From contig NZ_SMME01000855.1 in NCBI RefSeq assembly GCF_009711465.1, forward strand, positions 1 through 41,502: 41,502 nucleotides of DNA, given 5' to 3'. The notes under the pieces were generated by a model that worked only from the letters and a program-made list of their open reading frames with translations, searched no databases and was not told the DNA's origin. Shown piece by piece: positions 16,218-24,165 of the stretch. The translations under genes were made by a program, and so were the position numbers. Origin of the DNA: Parendozoicomonas verongulae. Its GTDB lineage: Bacteria > Pseudomonadota > Gammaproteobacteria > Pseudomonadales > Endozoicomonadaceae. Position 1 is the first letter of the stretch, and every line of letters begins with the position of its first letter.

Positions 16218-17417
16218 GTGAAACTAATAATCAGATTAGTGCTGGGGATTGTTGCTGGGGTGCTCATTGGACTGTTTTTGCCGGAGGTTGTTACAAAGGC
16301 TTTGGTGACATTCAAAGGAGTCTTCGGAGAGTTTTTGAATTTCACTGTGCCTCTTATCATTTTGTTTTATGTGATGTCCGGAATCGGCAGCATGCAAAAA
16401 GGCTCTGGTCGCATGCTGGGATTGACACTGTTTTTTTCCTATGCCTCAACCATTGCTGCGGGCGTGTTGGCATTTCTGGTTGCCAGAGAAGTTCTTCCTG
16501 TACTGGTGAACACTTCCGCTGAAAATGTCACTCAGGGAGCCATTATCACACCCTGGATTTCAATAGATTTACCTCCTATCCTCAGCGTCGCCACAGCACT
16601 GGTCACTGCTTTTATGTTTGGTATGGGTGTGTCCGTTACCCGAAGCAGGGAGTTGCTTGAGCTGATGGATCATGCTCGAGATATTGTTGAACTTGTTCTT
16701 TTGAAGGTCATACTTCCGGGGCTTCCTCTTTATATCTGTTCAGTTTTCGCGGAAATGGGCGCGTCTGGCACTGTGTTCTCAACACTCTCAACTTTTGCCT
16801 GGGTTTTGGGCATGGCTATCATTCTGCATTGGGTATGGTTGTTGATACTGTTCTCTATTGTGGGAGCAGGAACGGGCCGTAACCCGTTGAATATGATGAA
16901 AATCATGATGCCCAGCTATATTACAGCGGTAGGAACGCTGTCCAGTGCGGCTGCCATCCCGGTTACCGTAGACTGCGCCCGCAAGCTGCGCCTCAATGCT
17001 CATGTTGTAGATTTCGCAATTCCCCTATGTGCCACGATTCATCTCTCTGGCAGTGCAATTACCCTGACAGTGTGCGCCTCGGCTGTGATGCTGATGTCGG
17101 CGACAGGCCTGGTGAGTATTGGCGTATTCTTTCCCTTTTTGATGACACTGGGAGTAACACTGGTGGCGGCACCGGGTATTCCCGGTGGTGCGGTGATGGC
17201 CTCTATCGGTTTGTTGGTGAGCATGCTGGGTTTTGATGACTCTGCCGTAGCTTTAATGATTGCGCTTTATCTGGCTCAGGACAGTTTTGGTACTGCCTGT
17301 AATGTAACTGGTGATGGGGCTATTGCTACGATTGTGGATTATATCGGAGCGGACAGATGGGAACATGCCGAAGGCGACTCCCGGCATCGCCATACCGAGA
17401 ATCAAAGTCAGGGATAG
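16218..17417 (+). CDS. SDF-family dicarboxylate/amino acid:cation symporter
   Basis: A 399-residue inner-membrane transporter of the DAACS family, which takes up dicarboxylates, glutamate/aspartate or Ser/Thr with Na+ or H+. The Ser-rich hairpin motif is present as GTLSSAAAIPVTVDCARKL, followed by HVVDFAIPLCATIHLSGSA, and the second hairpin region reads APGIPGGAVMAS. The Asp-containing end, ALYLAQDSFGTACNVTGDGA, is also typical. The substrate cannot be assigned. I chose GTG at 16218 (MKLIIRLVLGIVAGVLIGLF), with AAAGG about 11 bases upstream; an in-frame TTG at 16194 has no ribosome binding site. Confidence 0.85.
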   Translation: MKLIIRLVLGIVAGVLIGLFLPEVVTKALVTFKGVFGEFLNFTVPLIILFYVMSGIGSMQKGSGRMLGLTLFFSYASTIAAGVLAFLVAREVLPVLVNTSAENVTQGAIITPWISIDLPPILSVATALVTAFMFGMGVSVTRSRELLELMDHARDIVELVLLKVILPGLPLYICSVFAEMGASGTVFSTLSTFAWVLGMAIILHWVWLLILFSIVGAGTGRNPLNMMKIMMPSYITAVGTLSSAAAIPVTVDCARKLRLNAHVVDFAIPLCATIHLSGSAITLTVCASAVMLMSATGLVSIGVFFPFLMTLGVTLVAAPGIPGGAVMASIGLLVSMLGFDDSAVALMIALYLAQDSFGTACNVTGDGAIATIVDYIGADRWEHAEGDSRHRHTENQSQG

Positions 17418-17448
17418 GCGAATAATCAGCTATTTCCTGGAGATAGAA

Positions 17449-18105
17449 ATGAAAAGAAGACGCTTTTTAGGCAACCTTGTTACCGCCAGCGCACTGGCAG
17501 GCGCGTCCAGTGTATATGGTGGTCAGTGTATAAAAGTACCTGCCAGTGGGGCTGGCCCTATGAAACCTTTGAATAAACCATTTCTCGAGAACGACCTTAC
17601 CCGTGTTTACCCTAATGGCCCAGAAGCGGTTGGCCAGAAAATGACATTATCAGGTCAAGTGGTAAATGAAGATTGTGAACCTTACAGTGGCGCGGAGGTT
17701 GTGATCTGGCAGGCTTGTGTGAATGGCATCTACAACCATCCCAACGAGGCAAGAAAAGGTTGGCGTGACCCAAACTTTCGTTATGAAGGCCGGTATATGA
17801 CCGGCGACAATGGCGCCTATATTTTCCACACAATTCTGCCGGGCTCTTACCCTGTTCCAGCACGAGCCGATGCTGAGCGAGGGCTGGTGGCTTTTCGTGC
17901 GCCCCATGTACATTTCACTGTTACAATTCCCGGGCAGGAACCCTTCACTTCACAGATGTTTTTTGACTTGTTCGAGCTGACGAATCGGTTTGATCTGGTG
18001 CTTTACAAGAAAACGGAGAAACAGTGCGCACTGCTCACGGCAAGGGTGGAGGAACCGGAAAATCAGAGTCTCCCGATGAGGGCGCACTTTGATATCGTGA
18101 TTTAA
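17449..18105 (+). CDS. Tat-exported intradiol ring-cleavage dioxygenase
   Basis: A 218-residue protein starting with a twin-arginine signal (MKRRRFLGNLVTASALAGAS), so it is probably folded with its metal before export. The body matches the protocatechuate 3,4-dioxygenase family, which opens catechol rings between the hydroxyls with non-haem Fe(III). All four iron ligands are visible: Tyr in VNGIYNHPN, Tyr in LPGSYPVPA and two His in RAPHVHFTV. SQMFF and the NGAYIFHTILPG strand also fit. The ATG has GGAG six bases upstream. No other aromatic-catabolism gene is nearby, so the substrate is unknown. It lies 31 bases after the symporter and may share its transcript. Confidence 0.85.
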   Translation: MKRRRFLGNLVTASALAGASSVYGGQCIKVPASGAGPMKPLNKPFLENDLTRVYPNGPEAVGQKMTLSGQVVNEDCEPYSGAEVVIWQACVNGIYNHPNEARKGWRDPNFRYEGRYMTGDNGAYIFHTILPGSYPVPARADAERGLVAFRAPHVHFTVTIPGQEPFTSQMFFDLFELTNRFDLVLYKKTEKQCALLTARVEEPENQSLPMRAHFDIVI

Positions 18106-18211
18106 ATAAGCGGCAATGCAGGTATAACTACTCACTCCCAGTTTATAAGAGGGAGAATATGATTGCTTGGTTCAGCTTACTCAGAATTAAAAAGAGAAAC
18201 CAGGCAGCATT

Positions 18212-19588
18212 ATGGATCACCTCAAAAAACTGGGGACGCAACCGGTTGGCCAGTTACTATGGAACATGTCTTTGCCCGCTGGTGCCGGGCTAATGTCCAT
18301 CATGCTTTACAACGTTGTGGATACCATCTTTGTAGGACGCTTTGCCGGCCCCCTGGCAATTGCCGGGGTCTCCATTGTTATTCCTGTTCTGAATCTGTTG
18401 CCCACCTTTGGCATGGCCATTGGCATAGGCGCGGGTTCGGTGATTTCCCGTGCTTTGGGGGCTGAAAACCGCCCGCAGGCTCACAGAGCATTTGGGAATG
18501 CTGTTTCCTCTGCAGCAGTCATCTGTGTTCTTCTCACAGTGTTCGGTTATTTGTTTACCGATGAGGTTTTGGCAGCCTTCGGTGCCCGGGGTGATATGTT
18601 GCCTTATGCCCGCACTTATTACCGCACTGCTCTGCTTGGCATTCCCTTTGTTGGCGTATGGATGTGCCTGAACAGTATTCTGCGGGCTGAGGGCCACAGC
18701 CGTCAGGCCATGGGAGGCATGTGGTTCGGCGCTATTTTGAATGTCATCCTCGATGCTGTTCTGATTGCTGGATTTGGTATGGGGCTGACCGGTGCGGCTA
18801 TCGCGACTGTTATCTCACAGGCTTTATCGTTGCTTTACTCCCTGCACTTTTATTCCCGGGGACGTAGTATTTTCAGTTTCTCCCTGAAAGATATGGTGTG
18901 GGAGAAACCTCTGTTGAAGGAGATCCTTTCTCTGGGAGCATCCTCCCTTGCACGACAAGGTGCGGGCAGCATGATGGTGGTTGCCCTGAACTATAACCTT
19001 TACCTGTACGGCGGCAGTATGGCCGTTGCAGTGTATGGAGTTATCAACCGTATTTTCTCCCTGATGATGGTTCCGACCATGGGAACGACGCAAGGTTTTC
19101 TTCCCGTGGCAGGCTATAACTACGGTGCCAGGCGTTATGACCGTGTTAAAGAAAGTCTTCTGACCTCTATCAAAACCACCTCGATTCTGAACGTCTTTAT
19201 TGGTGGCTCAGTGTTTTTATTTCCGGAAGCCGCTATTGGCGTATTTACTGATGAACCGCTGGTGATGGAGTACGGCACGCTGGGCCTTCGTACTCTAACT
19301 TTGTTTATGCCGCTGATTCCTGTTCAGATCATTGGCAGTGGTTATTTTCAGGCGGTGGGTAAGCCGCTTTATGCCTTGTGTTTAACCATAAGCCGGCAGA
19401 TTGTTTTATTGATTCCGCTGATCTTTATTCTGGGGCACTTTTATCAGGTTGCTGGAGTGTGGATGGCTTATCCAGTGTCGGATATGCTCTCCAGTTTGCT
19501 GGTGCTGGGTTTTCTACGCAAGGAGTGGCTGAAGCTCGAGCAGGAAGAGACGTTGAAAGCGAAAGCAGAGTATGCGCAGGCAGCCTGA
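18212..19588 (+). CDS. MATE-family multidrug/toxin efflux transporter
   Basis: A 458-residue protein with about 12 membrane segments in two homologous MatE halves: GQLLWNMSLPAGAGLMSIML with NVVDTIFVGRFAGPLAIAGV in the first, and SLGASSLARQGAGSMMVVAL in the second. MATE proteins export drugs or metabolites in exchange for Na+ or H+ at the inner membrane. The ATG has AGG seven bases upstream. The substrate cannot be predicted. Confidence 0.88.
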   Translation: MDHLKKLGTQPVGQLLWNMSLPAGAGLMSIMLYNVVDTIFVGRFAGPLAIAGVSIVIPVLNLLPTFGMAIGIGAGSVISRALGAENRPQAHRAFGNAVSSAAVICVLLTVFGYLFTDEVLAAFGARGDMLPYARTYYRTALLGIPFVGVWMCLNSILRAEGHSRQAMGGMWFGAILNVILDAVLIAGFGMGLTGAAIATVISQALSLLYSLHFYSRGRSIFSFSLKDMVWEKPLLKEILSLGASSLARQGAGSMMVVALNYNLYLYGGSMAVAVYGVINRIFSLMMVPTMGTTQGFLPVAGYNYGARRYDRVKESLLTSIKTTSILNVFIGGSVFLFPEAAIGVFTDEPLVMEYGTLGLRTLTLFMPLIPVQIIGSGYFQAVGKPLYALCLTISRQIVLLIPLIFILGHFYQVAGVWMAYPVSDMLSSLLVLGFLRKEWLKLEQEETLKAKAEYAQAA

Positions 19589-19629
19589 GAAGACATTCTG
19601 ACAATCGTTTTTTGTTTCTCTGGCTATGA

Positions 19630-19674
19630 TAAGTACCCAACCCCTTATTCCTTGGAGAGCGGCTCGGGTACTTA
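19630..19674. repeat. 45-bp inverted-repeat element ending in TAAGTACCC
   Basis: TAAGTACCC (19630-19638) is repeated in inverted form as GGGTACTTA (19666-19674), enclosing 27 bases. These are the same 9-bp ends as the larger element at 19781-19944. It starts 41 bases after the MATE stop and has no T run, so it is more likely a short relative or remnant of the same element than a plain terminator. Confidence 0.6.
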
Positions 19675-19780
19675 GGTGGCATGTTAATGTCATTTGAGTT
19701 GTCTGCAAAGAGTTCTTATCTCCTGGATACTTGGAGGTTCGCATGCATAGTTGGTTTCCAGGTTCTTTATTCCTGTTGTT

Positions 19781-19944
19781 TAAGTACCCGGGCCATTGCT
19801 TTCGCATAATGATGGCGAGTGGATTTTTTCGCTCTTCAAGGAACAGCGTCGGGAGCGTAGCCCGCTACGTGATAAGAGTTGTGACGCAGCAAGGGCGGAA
19901 AAAGACGCCGCCAGACTATGCGAAAGCAATGGTCCGGGTACTTA
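19781..19944. mobile_element. MITE-like 164-bp element with 28-bp terminal inverted repeats
   Basis: The outer 28 bases (19781-19808, starting TAAGTACCCGGGCCATTGCT) recur inverted at 19917-19944 with 27 of 28 matches. The interior is also loosely self-complementary and closes on CGTAGC-CC-GCTACG, so the whole element can fold into one long hairpin. It begins and ends with TA, which would fit a TA target duplication as in IS630/Tc1-type insertion, but this is inference. It encodes no transposase. Its right end is five bases before the galE start. Confidence 0.75.
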
Positions 19945-19949
19945 TCTTA

Positions 19950-20975
19950 ATGTGCCCAGTGAGCAATGCTGACACCATTTTGGTCACAGGAGGCCTGGGC
20001 TATATCGGCTCCCATGTCGTACTGGAACTCATGGAGGAAGGTCATTCTGTTGTGGTTTTTGATAATGGCTCAAATGCCTCGCGGGATGTTATAGACTCTG
20101 TCAGTCGACTTGCTGCTGGCAAGGGGAGGGTTGATCTTTTTGAGGGGGATATAACAGAGCCAGCACAAATGGATAAAGTGTTTCAGGAGTACAGCGCTAT
20201 AAGCACTGTTATACATTGCGCAGGGTTGAAATCTGTTGCGGAGTCTGAACGAGAACCTGATCTTTACAGGGCAGTAAACGTAACAGGAACCAGCCATTTG
20301 CTCAGTGCTATGGAGCGGGCAGGAGTGAAACATTTTATTTTCAGTTCATCAGCAACAGTATACGGAAACTCGGCTATTTTACCTATGCTGGAAACAGCAC
20401 CTTTGAGCCCTCAAAGTCAGTATGGAAAAAACAAAGTAGAGATTGAGAAGAATTTGCATGCATGGCAGAAAAAGAATGGTGGAATCGTCGTTGTTCTTCG
20501 CTACTTCAACCCTATTGGTGCTCACAAATCTGGCCTGTTGGGTGATCGCCCTAAAAAAGAGGCTGCGAATCTGTTACCCGCTATTCTTGAAACTGTCAGT
20601 GGAAAGCGCCCTGAACTGACGATATATGGAGGATACAATACTCCGGACGGAACAGGCATTCGGGACTATATCCATGTTGTCGATCTTGCCCGAGGTCACC
20701 TTCAAGCCCTGAAATATGAACCCGATAACGATGGTGTTTATATATTCAATCTGGGTCTTGGGAAGGGTTATAGCACACAGCAGGTAGTGGATGCTTTCAT
20801 CCAGGAGACAGGGCTAACTATTAAACAAAGAAGGGGGCAACGACGTGAAGGAGATGTTGACGCCTGCTATGCCGATAACACACGCGCTCTTCAACAGCTC
20901 AATTGGAAACCTGAATACCAGCTTAATGATATGCTCAGCCATGCATGGTTGAGCCATAAATCTTCACTGATGTGA
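19950..20975 (+). CDS. galE: UDP-glucose 4-epimerase GalE
   Basis: Interconverts UDP-glucose and UDP-galactose for surface polysaccharide synthesis or galactose use. The NAD-binding motif is VTGGLGYIGSH near the N terminus. The catalytic Ser is in SSSATVYGN, and the Tyr-x-x-x-Lys pair is in SQYGKNKVEIE. RYFNPIGAH and GIRDYIHVVDLARGH are typical of GalE. At 341 residues from the ATG at 19950 it has the family length. The frame is open upstream through the inverted-repeat element, but those codons belong to the element. No good ribosome binding site precedes 19950 or the alternative GTG at 19959, so the insertion may have replaced the native 5' region. Confidence 0.9.
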   Translation: MCPVSNADTILVTGGLGYIGSHVVLELMEEGHSVVVFDNGSNASRDVIDSVSRLAAGKGRVDLFEGDITEPAQMDKVFQEYSAISTVIHCAGLKSVAESEREPDLYRAVNVTGTSHLLSAMERAGVKHFIFSSSATVYGNSAILPMLETAPLSPQSQYGKNKVEIEKNLHAWQKKNGGIVVVLRYFNPIGAHKSGLLGDRPKKEAANLLPAILETVSGKRPELTIYGGYNTPDGTGIRDYIHVVDLARGHLQALKYEPDNDGVYIFNLGLGKGYSTQQVVDAFIQETGLTIKQRRGQRREGDVDACYADNTRALQQLNWKPEYQLNDMLSHAWLSHKSSLM

Positions 20976-21085
20976 TGGGATGGTTCGCCCCGTTTTCAAG
21001 AGTCCGCACATCATCGCGTACGGCAACAAGCTGCCTGAGACGCCTTCGGCGCCTCACACGCAGGCTACATGGACTCGTTATGCTC

Positions 21086-21502
21086 TCAATCATAATCTTG
21101 CTCTAATAAATCCTTTAAACGGTCTATTTCTTGTTTGTGACTTTCTCTTAATTGATCTCGTTCTTCTCTCTGCTTTTGAATTAGTACTTGTTTTTCAAAT
21201 GTTCTAGTTCCTTGTCGCTGCTCATCTTGGATTCTCTGGAGGATTGTCATTTCACATGAGTGCCTAAAATATAGTCGATTTACATATCTTTTTATTTCTT
21301 CTTTGCTTGGTCTTCCACACATTGGGCAAATCGGATTAACGGAAAGGCAATACTCAATACAATCGCTATGAAAAATGTGATGGCACTCTAAGGTTTTTGC
21401 ATCACCTTCAATATTGCATAGGCATATTGCGCAGGTTTCATTTGCTTGTAGCTGTTGGCTCATTAGGGTTATATAAGATAAAAAAATGATAAGGGTTTTC
21501 AT
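21086..21502 (-). CDS. Exported RING-H2 zinc-finger protein
   Basis: A 138-residue protein. Residues 1-20 form a signal peptide (MKTLIIFLSYITLMSQQLQA). Residues 24-62 form a full RING-H2 finger with ligands C24, C27, C40, H42, H45, C48, C59 and C62 (CAIC, CHHIFHSDC, CPMC). The rest is a charged helix, probably coiled coil (EKQVLIQKQREERDQLRESH). RING-H2 fingers usually recruit ubiquitin-conjugating enzymes in eukaryotes; bacteria lack that system, so an exported RING protein is a candidate host-acting ubiquitin ligase. That role is inferred from architecture only. The gene is clearly richer in A+T (roughly 36% G+C by eye) than its neighbours, which suggests transfer. AGG lies ten bases before the ATG. 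Confidence 0.8.
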   Translation of the reverse strand: MKTLIIFLSYITLMSQQLQANETCAICLCNIEGDAKTLECHHIFHSDCIEYCLSVNPICPMCGRPSKEEIKRYVNRLYFRHSCEMTILQRIQDEQRQGTRTFEKQVLIQKQREERDQLRESHKQEIDRLKDLLEQDYD

Positions 21503-21518
21503 GCCTTACTTACCTTTA

Positions 21519-21549
21519 GGTGAGAGCTGGAACGGAGCCAGTTCTCACC
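21519..21549. repeat. 12-bp hairpin between the SYLF and RING genes
   Basis: GGTGAGAGCTGG (21519-21530) faces CCAGTTCTCACC (21538-21549) across a 7-base loop, with one mismatched or wobble position. It lies after the SYLF stop and 17 bases before the RING start. There is no U tract, so it may be a weak terminator or an attenuator of the RING gene. Confidence 0.45.
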
Positions 21550-21563
21550 ATGTATATTCCAAA

Positions 21564-22127
21564 TTAATTCAACTCTTTATCTTTCCAGAATTTAGTGCCT
21601 TTGATGGTGGCTTGCAGGGCTAAACCGGTTTCTGTCATGGTATACACTGTAACGTCACCGTAATAGGCTTCGCCTTCGAGCGAGCCGCCTTTCTTAGCTG
21701 CTTTAGCAGAAGCATCGGCATTACCGCCAAAAGTCCAACCATTGTCAATAAAGTGATTCATGGCAGCCGCTGTGTGGAATACCATCACAATGCGGTAATC
21801 CTTGGCACCAAGCCCTAAGCCCACACCAGCTTCTGCCATATTCATATATGTATGTTGCTTAGTCTGCCTATTTGTCACTACGCCGTAACCAGTGCCAGCC
21901 GACAAAAGGATAAGATTAATATTAGCGTTGCTGAAAACGGCATAGCCTGGGGCTGAATTGATCTGTGCACGGGTATTTGGTTTTTTAGCAAAGAGCTGCG
22001 CTAGAACCTCATCCTTCATTTTAAGGATCTCCCGCTGTTTTTCTGCTTTACTACCATCGCCCATTGATGCACAGCCGACCAGAGTAAAAATCAGCAAAAA
22101 AATAGTGGTAAGGCGGAACGTTGACAT
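21564..22127 (-). CDS. Lipoprotein with a SYLF (YSC84-like) domain
   Basis: A 187-residue protein with a lipoprotein signal: FLLIFTLVGCASM holds the lipobox LVGC. The mature part is a SYLF domain, seen in PGYAVFSNANINLILLSAGTGYGVV, MAEAGVGLGLGAKDYRIVMVF, and GVTVYTMT-like ending segments (GDVTVYTMTETGLALQA). SYLF domains bind phosphoinositides in eukaryotes; bacterial homologues are membrane-associated with unclear roles. I chose the ATG at 22127 because AGGG lies six bases upstream; the frame is open ten codons further. It precedes the RING gene on the same strand, separated by a hairpin. Confidence 0.85.
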   Translation of the reverse strand: MSTFRLTTIFLLIFTLVGCASMGDGSKAEKQREILKMKDEVLAQLFAKKPNTRAQINSAPGYAVFSNANINLILLSAGTGYGVVTNRQTKQHTYMNMAEAGVGLGLGAKDYRIVMVFHTAAAMNHFIDNGWTFGGNADASAKAAKKGGSLEGEAYYGDVTVYTMTETGLALQATIKGTKFWKDKELN

Positions 22128-22345
22128 GGTGTACCCTTTCTTCACTAAAAAAATCATATGAGAAGGCTTATTTTACACTACAAACAACGACAATGATCGT
22201 ATATAAAAGCCGCATCCCAAAACCTGCAAAGTAGCACACCAGTCTGGTATCCGCAGTTTCAGAAACTCTGCCCGGCGAGCAGGAGCTCCCCGGTTCAGAA
22301 ATTTTTTAGCTTCAATGCCCGACGAAGAGTTTCACAACTGCAGCT

Positions 22346-24004
22346 TCAGCCATCAATCCTCTTGTACTTCATTCGATGCGGATTAAGCTTCTGTTCTTCG
22401 GGTAATGAAGCCTCGTACTCGGTGTAGTTACCTTCAAAGAAGGTCACCTTGGAATCACCTTCGTAAGCCAGAATGTGAGTGGCTACGCGGTCGAGGAACC
22501 AGCGGTCGTGGGAGATCACCATGGCGCAGCCGGGGAAGGCCAGCATGGCTTCTTCCAGTGCACGCAGGGTTTCTACGTCCAGGTCGTTGGAGGGTTCGTC
22601 CAACAGCAGTACGTTACCGCCGTGCTTCAGGGTTGCGGCCAGTTGCAGACGACCACGCTCACCACCAGACAATTCACCCACACGCTTCTGCTGATCACCG
22701 CCCTTGAAGTTAAAGCGACCAATGTAGTTGCGGGAAGGTACTTCATAGTTGTTGATGCGCAGGATGTCCTGACCGTCGGAAATTGCTTCCCATACAGTTT
22801 TGGTGTCGTCCAGATCATCACGCAGCTGCTGCACGTTGGAGATCTTCACGGTTTCACCCAGCTCGATGGAACCGGCATCAGGTTGTTCCTGACCGGTGAT
22901 CATCTTGAACAGAGTGGACTTACCGGCACCGTTACCACCGATGATGCCGACAATGGCACCCTTGGGAACGCTGAAGCTCAGGTCGTCGATCAGCAGGCGG
23001 CCATCAAAGCCCTTGGATATGCCGTTAACCTCGATCACCTTGTCACCCAGACGTGGGCCGGGTGGAATGTAGATTTCGTTGGTTTCGTTACGGGCCTGGA
23101 ATTCCTGTGACTGCATCTCTTCAAAGCGTGCCAGACGCGCCTTGGACTTGGACTGACGACCCTTGGCGTTAGAACGTGCCCATTCCAGTTCGTGGGCCAT
23201 GGCTTTGCGGTGAGCGTCCTGCTGTTTCTGCTCAGTTTCCAGGCGGGCTTCTTTCTGCTCCAGCCAGTTGCTGTAGTTGCCTTCCCATGGAATACCGTAT
23301 CCACGGTCCAGTTCCAGAATCCAGTTAGCCGCATTGTCGAGGAAGTAGCGATCGTGGGTGATCGCCACAACAGTACCGGGGTATTCGCACAGGAATCGTT
23401 CCAGCCAGCCTACAGATTCAGCGTCCAGGTGGTTGGTAGGTTCGTCCAGCAGCAGCATGTCCGGGTTGGACAGTAATAAACGACACAGGGCTACACGACG
23501 ACGTTCACCACCGGAGAGATTGGCAACGTTGGCATCCCACTCTGGAAGACGCAGGGCATCGGCGGCCACATCCAGCTTACGCTCGATGTTGTGGGCGTCG
23601 GCGGCCTGGATAATGTTTTCCCACTTGGCCTGTTCTTTGGCCAGTTTGTCGAAGTCGGCATCAGGCTCTGCGTAGGCTGCGTAAACAGCGTCCAGCTTGG
23701 TCTGGGCTTCTTTCAGCTCGCTCAGGGCTTCTTCAACCACTTCACGAACAGTTTTGTTTGGATCGAGTTCTGGCTCCTGTGGCAGGTAGCCAACATTCAG
23801 ATCAGGTTGTGGACGGGCTTCACCGTCGAACTCCTGATCAACACCCGCCATGATGCGCAGCAGAGTGGACTTACCGGCACCGTTAAGGCCGAGGACACCA
23901 ATTTTCGCGCCGGGGAAGAAGGACAGGGAAATATCCTTCAGGATCGTGCGCTTGGGTGGCACGATCTTACTGACGCGGTTCATGGTATAAACGTATTGAG
24001 CCAT
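22346..24004 (-). CDS. ettA: Energy-dependent translational throttle protein EttA (ABC-F)
   Basis: A 552-residue ABC-F ATPase that binds the ribosomal E site and gates the first steps of elongation according to ATP/ADP level. Both nucleotide-binding domains are complete: Walker A GLNGAGKST and GGNGAGKST, signatures LSGGERRRVALCRLL and LSGGERGRLQL, and Walker B LLLDEPTNHLD and LLLDEPSNDLD. There is no membrane domain. The interdomain linker and arm (WLEQKEARLETEQKQQDAHR) are typical. I chose the ATG at 24004 (MAQYVYTMNRVSKIVPPKRT), which gives the E. coli length; the frame is open 24 codons further. Confidence 0.95.
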   Translation of the reverse strand: MAQYVYTMNRVSKIVPPKRTILKDISLSFFPGAKIGVLGLNGAGKSTLLRIMAGVDQEFDGEARPQPDLNVGYLPQEPELDPNKTVREVVEEALSELKEAQTKLDAVYAAYAEPDADFDKLAKEQAKWENIIQAADAHNIERKLDVAADALRLPEWDANVANLSGGERRRVALCRLLLSNPDMLLLDEPTNHLDAESVGWLERFLCEYPGTVVAITHDRYFLDNAANWILELDRGYGIPWEGNYSNWLEQKEARLETEQKQQDAHRKAMAHELEWARSNAKGRQSKSKARLARFEEMQSQEFQARNETNEIYIPPGPRLGDKVIEVNGISKGFDGRLLIDDLSFSVPKGAIVGIIGGNGAGKSTLFKMITGQEQPDAGSIELGETVKISNVQQLRDDLDDTKTVWEAISDGQDILRINNYEVPSRNYIGRFNFKGGDQQKRVGELSGGERGRLQLAATLKHGGNVLLLDEPSNDLDVETLRALEEAMLAFPGCAMVISHDRWFLDRVATHILAYEGDSKVTFFEGNYTEYEASLPEEQKLNPHRMKYKRIDG

Positions 24005-24086
24005 CAGACAATGTCTCTCGGAAAGGAAGGAATGAAGTAAACCGCTAAACATACTGAATAGAGGGGAATAGGGCAATCATTCCGGT

Positions 24087-24140
24087 GATTCCCGTCCGGG
24101 AATCTGGCCTGATCGACCACCACAGGGTTTGCCCGGGTGG
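24087..24140. terminator. Two adjacent hairpins after ugpC
   Basis: A perfect stem GATTCCC-GTCC-GGGAATC (24087-24104) is followed by a second hairpin whose outer arms CCACC (24117-24121) and GGTGG (24136-24140) enclose GGG-TTTG-CCC. They lie between ugpC (ends 24166) and ettA (starts 24004). No T run is present, so termination is plausible but not sure. Confidence 0.4.
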
Positions 24141-24165
24141 CCGGTGTAACTTTTAAAAACGAATC

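Noticed and set aside
19731..19949. N-terminal extension of GalE
   Set aside because: These codons lie in the inverted-repeat element and its flank, and the GalE family starts right before the NAD motif.
20976..21085. G+C-rich stretch with a small CGCC-TTC-GGCG hairpin after galE
   Set aside because: The hairpin is short with no T run, and the short reading frame through it has no features; possibly a remnant, but nothing can be supported.
22255..22267. Palindrome AGTTTC-A-GAAACT between ettA and the SYLF gene
   Set aside because: It is short and far from any identifiable promoter, so no operator call is justified.
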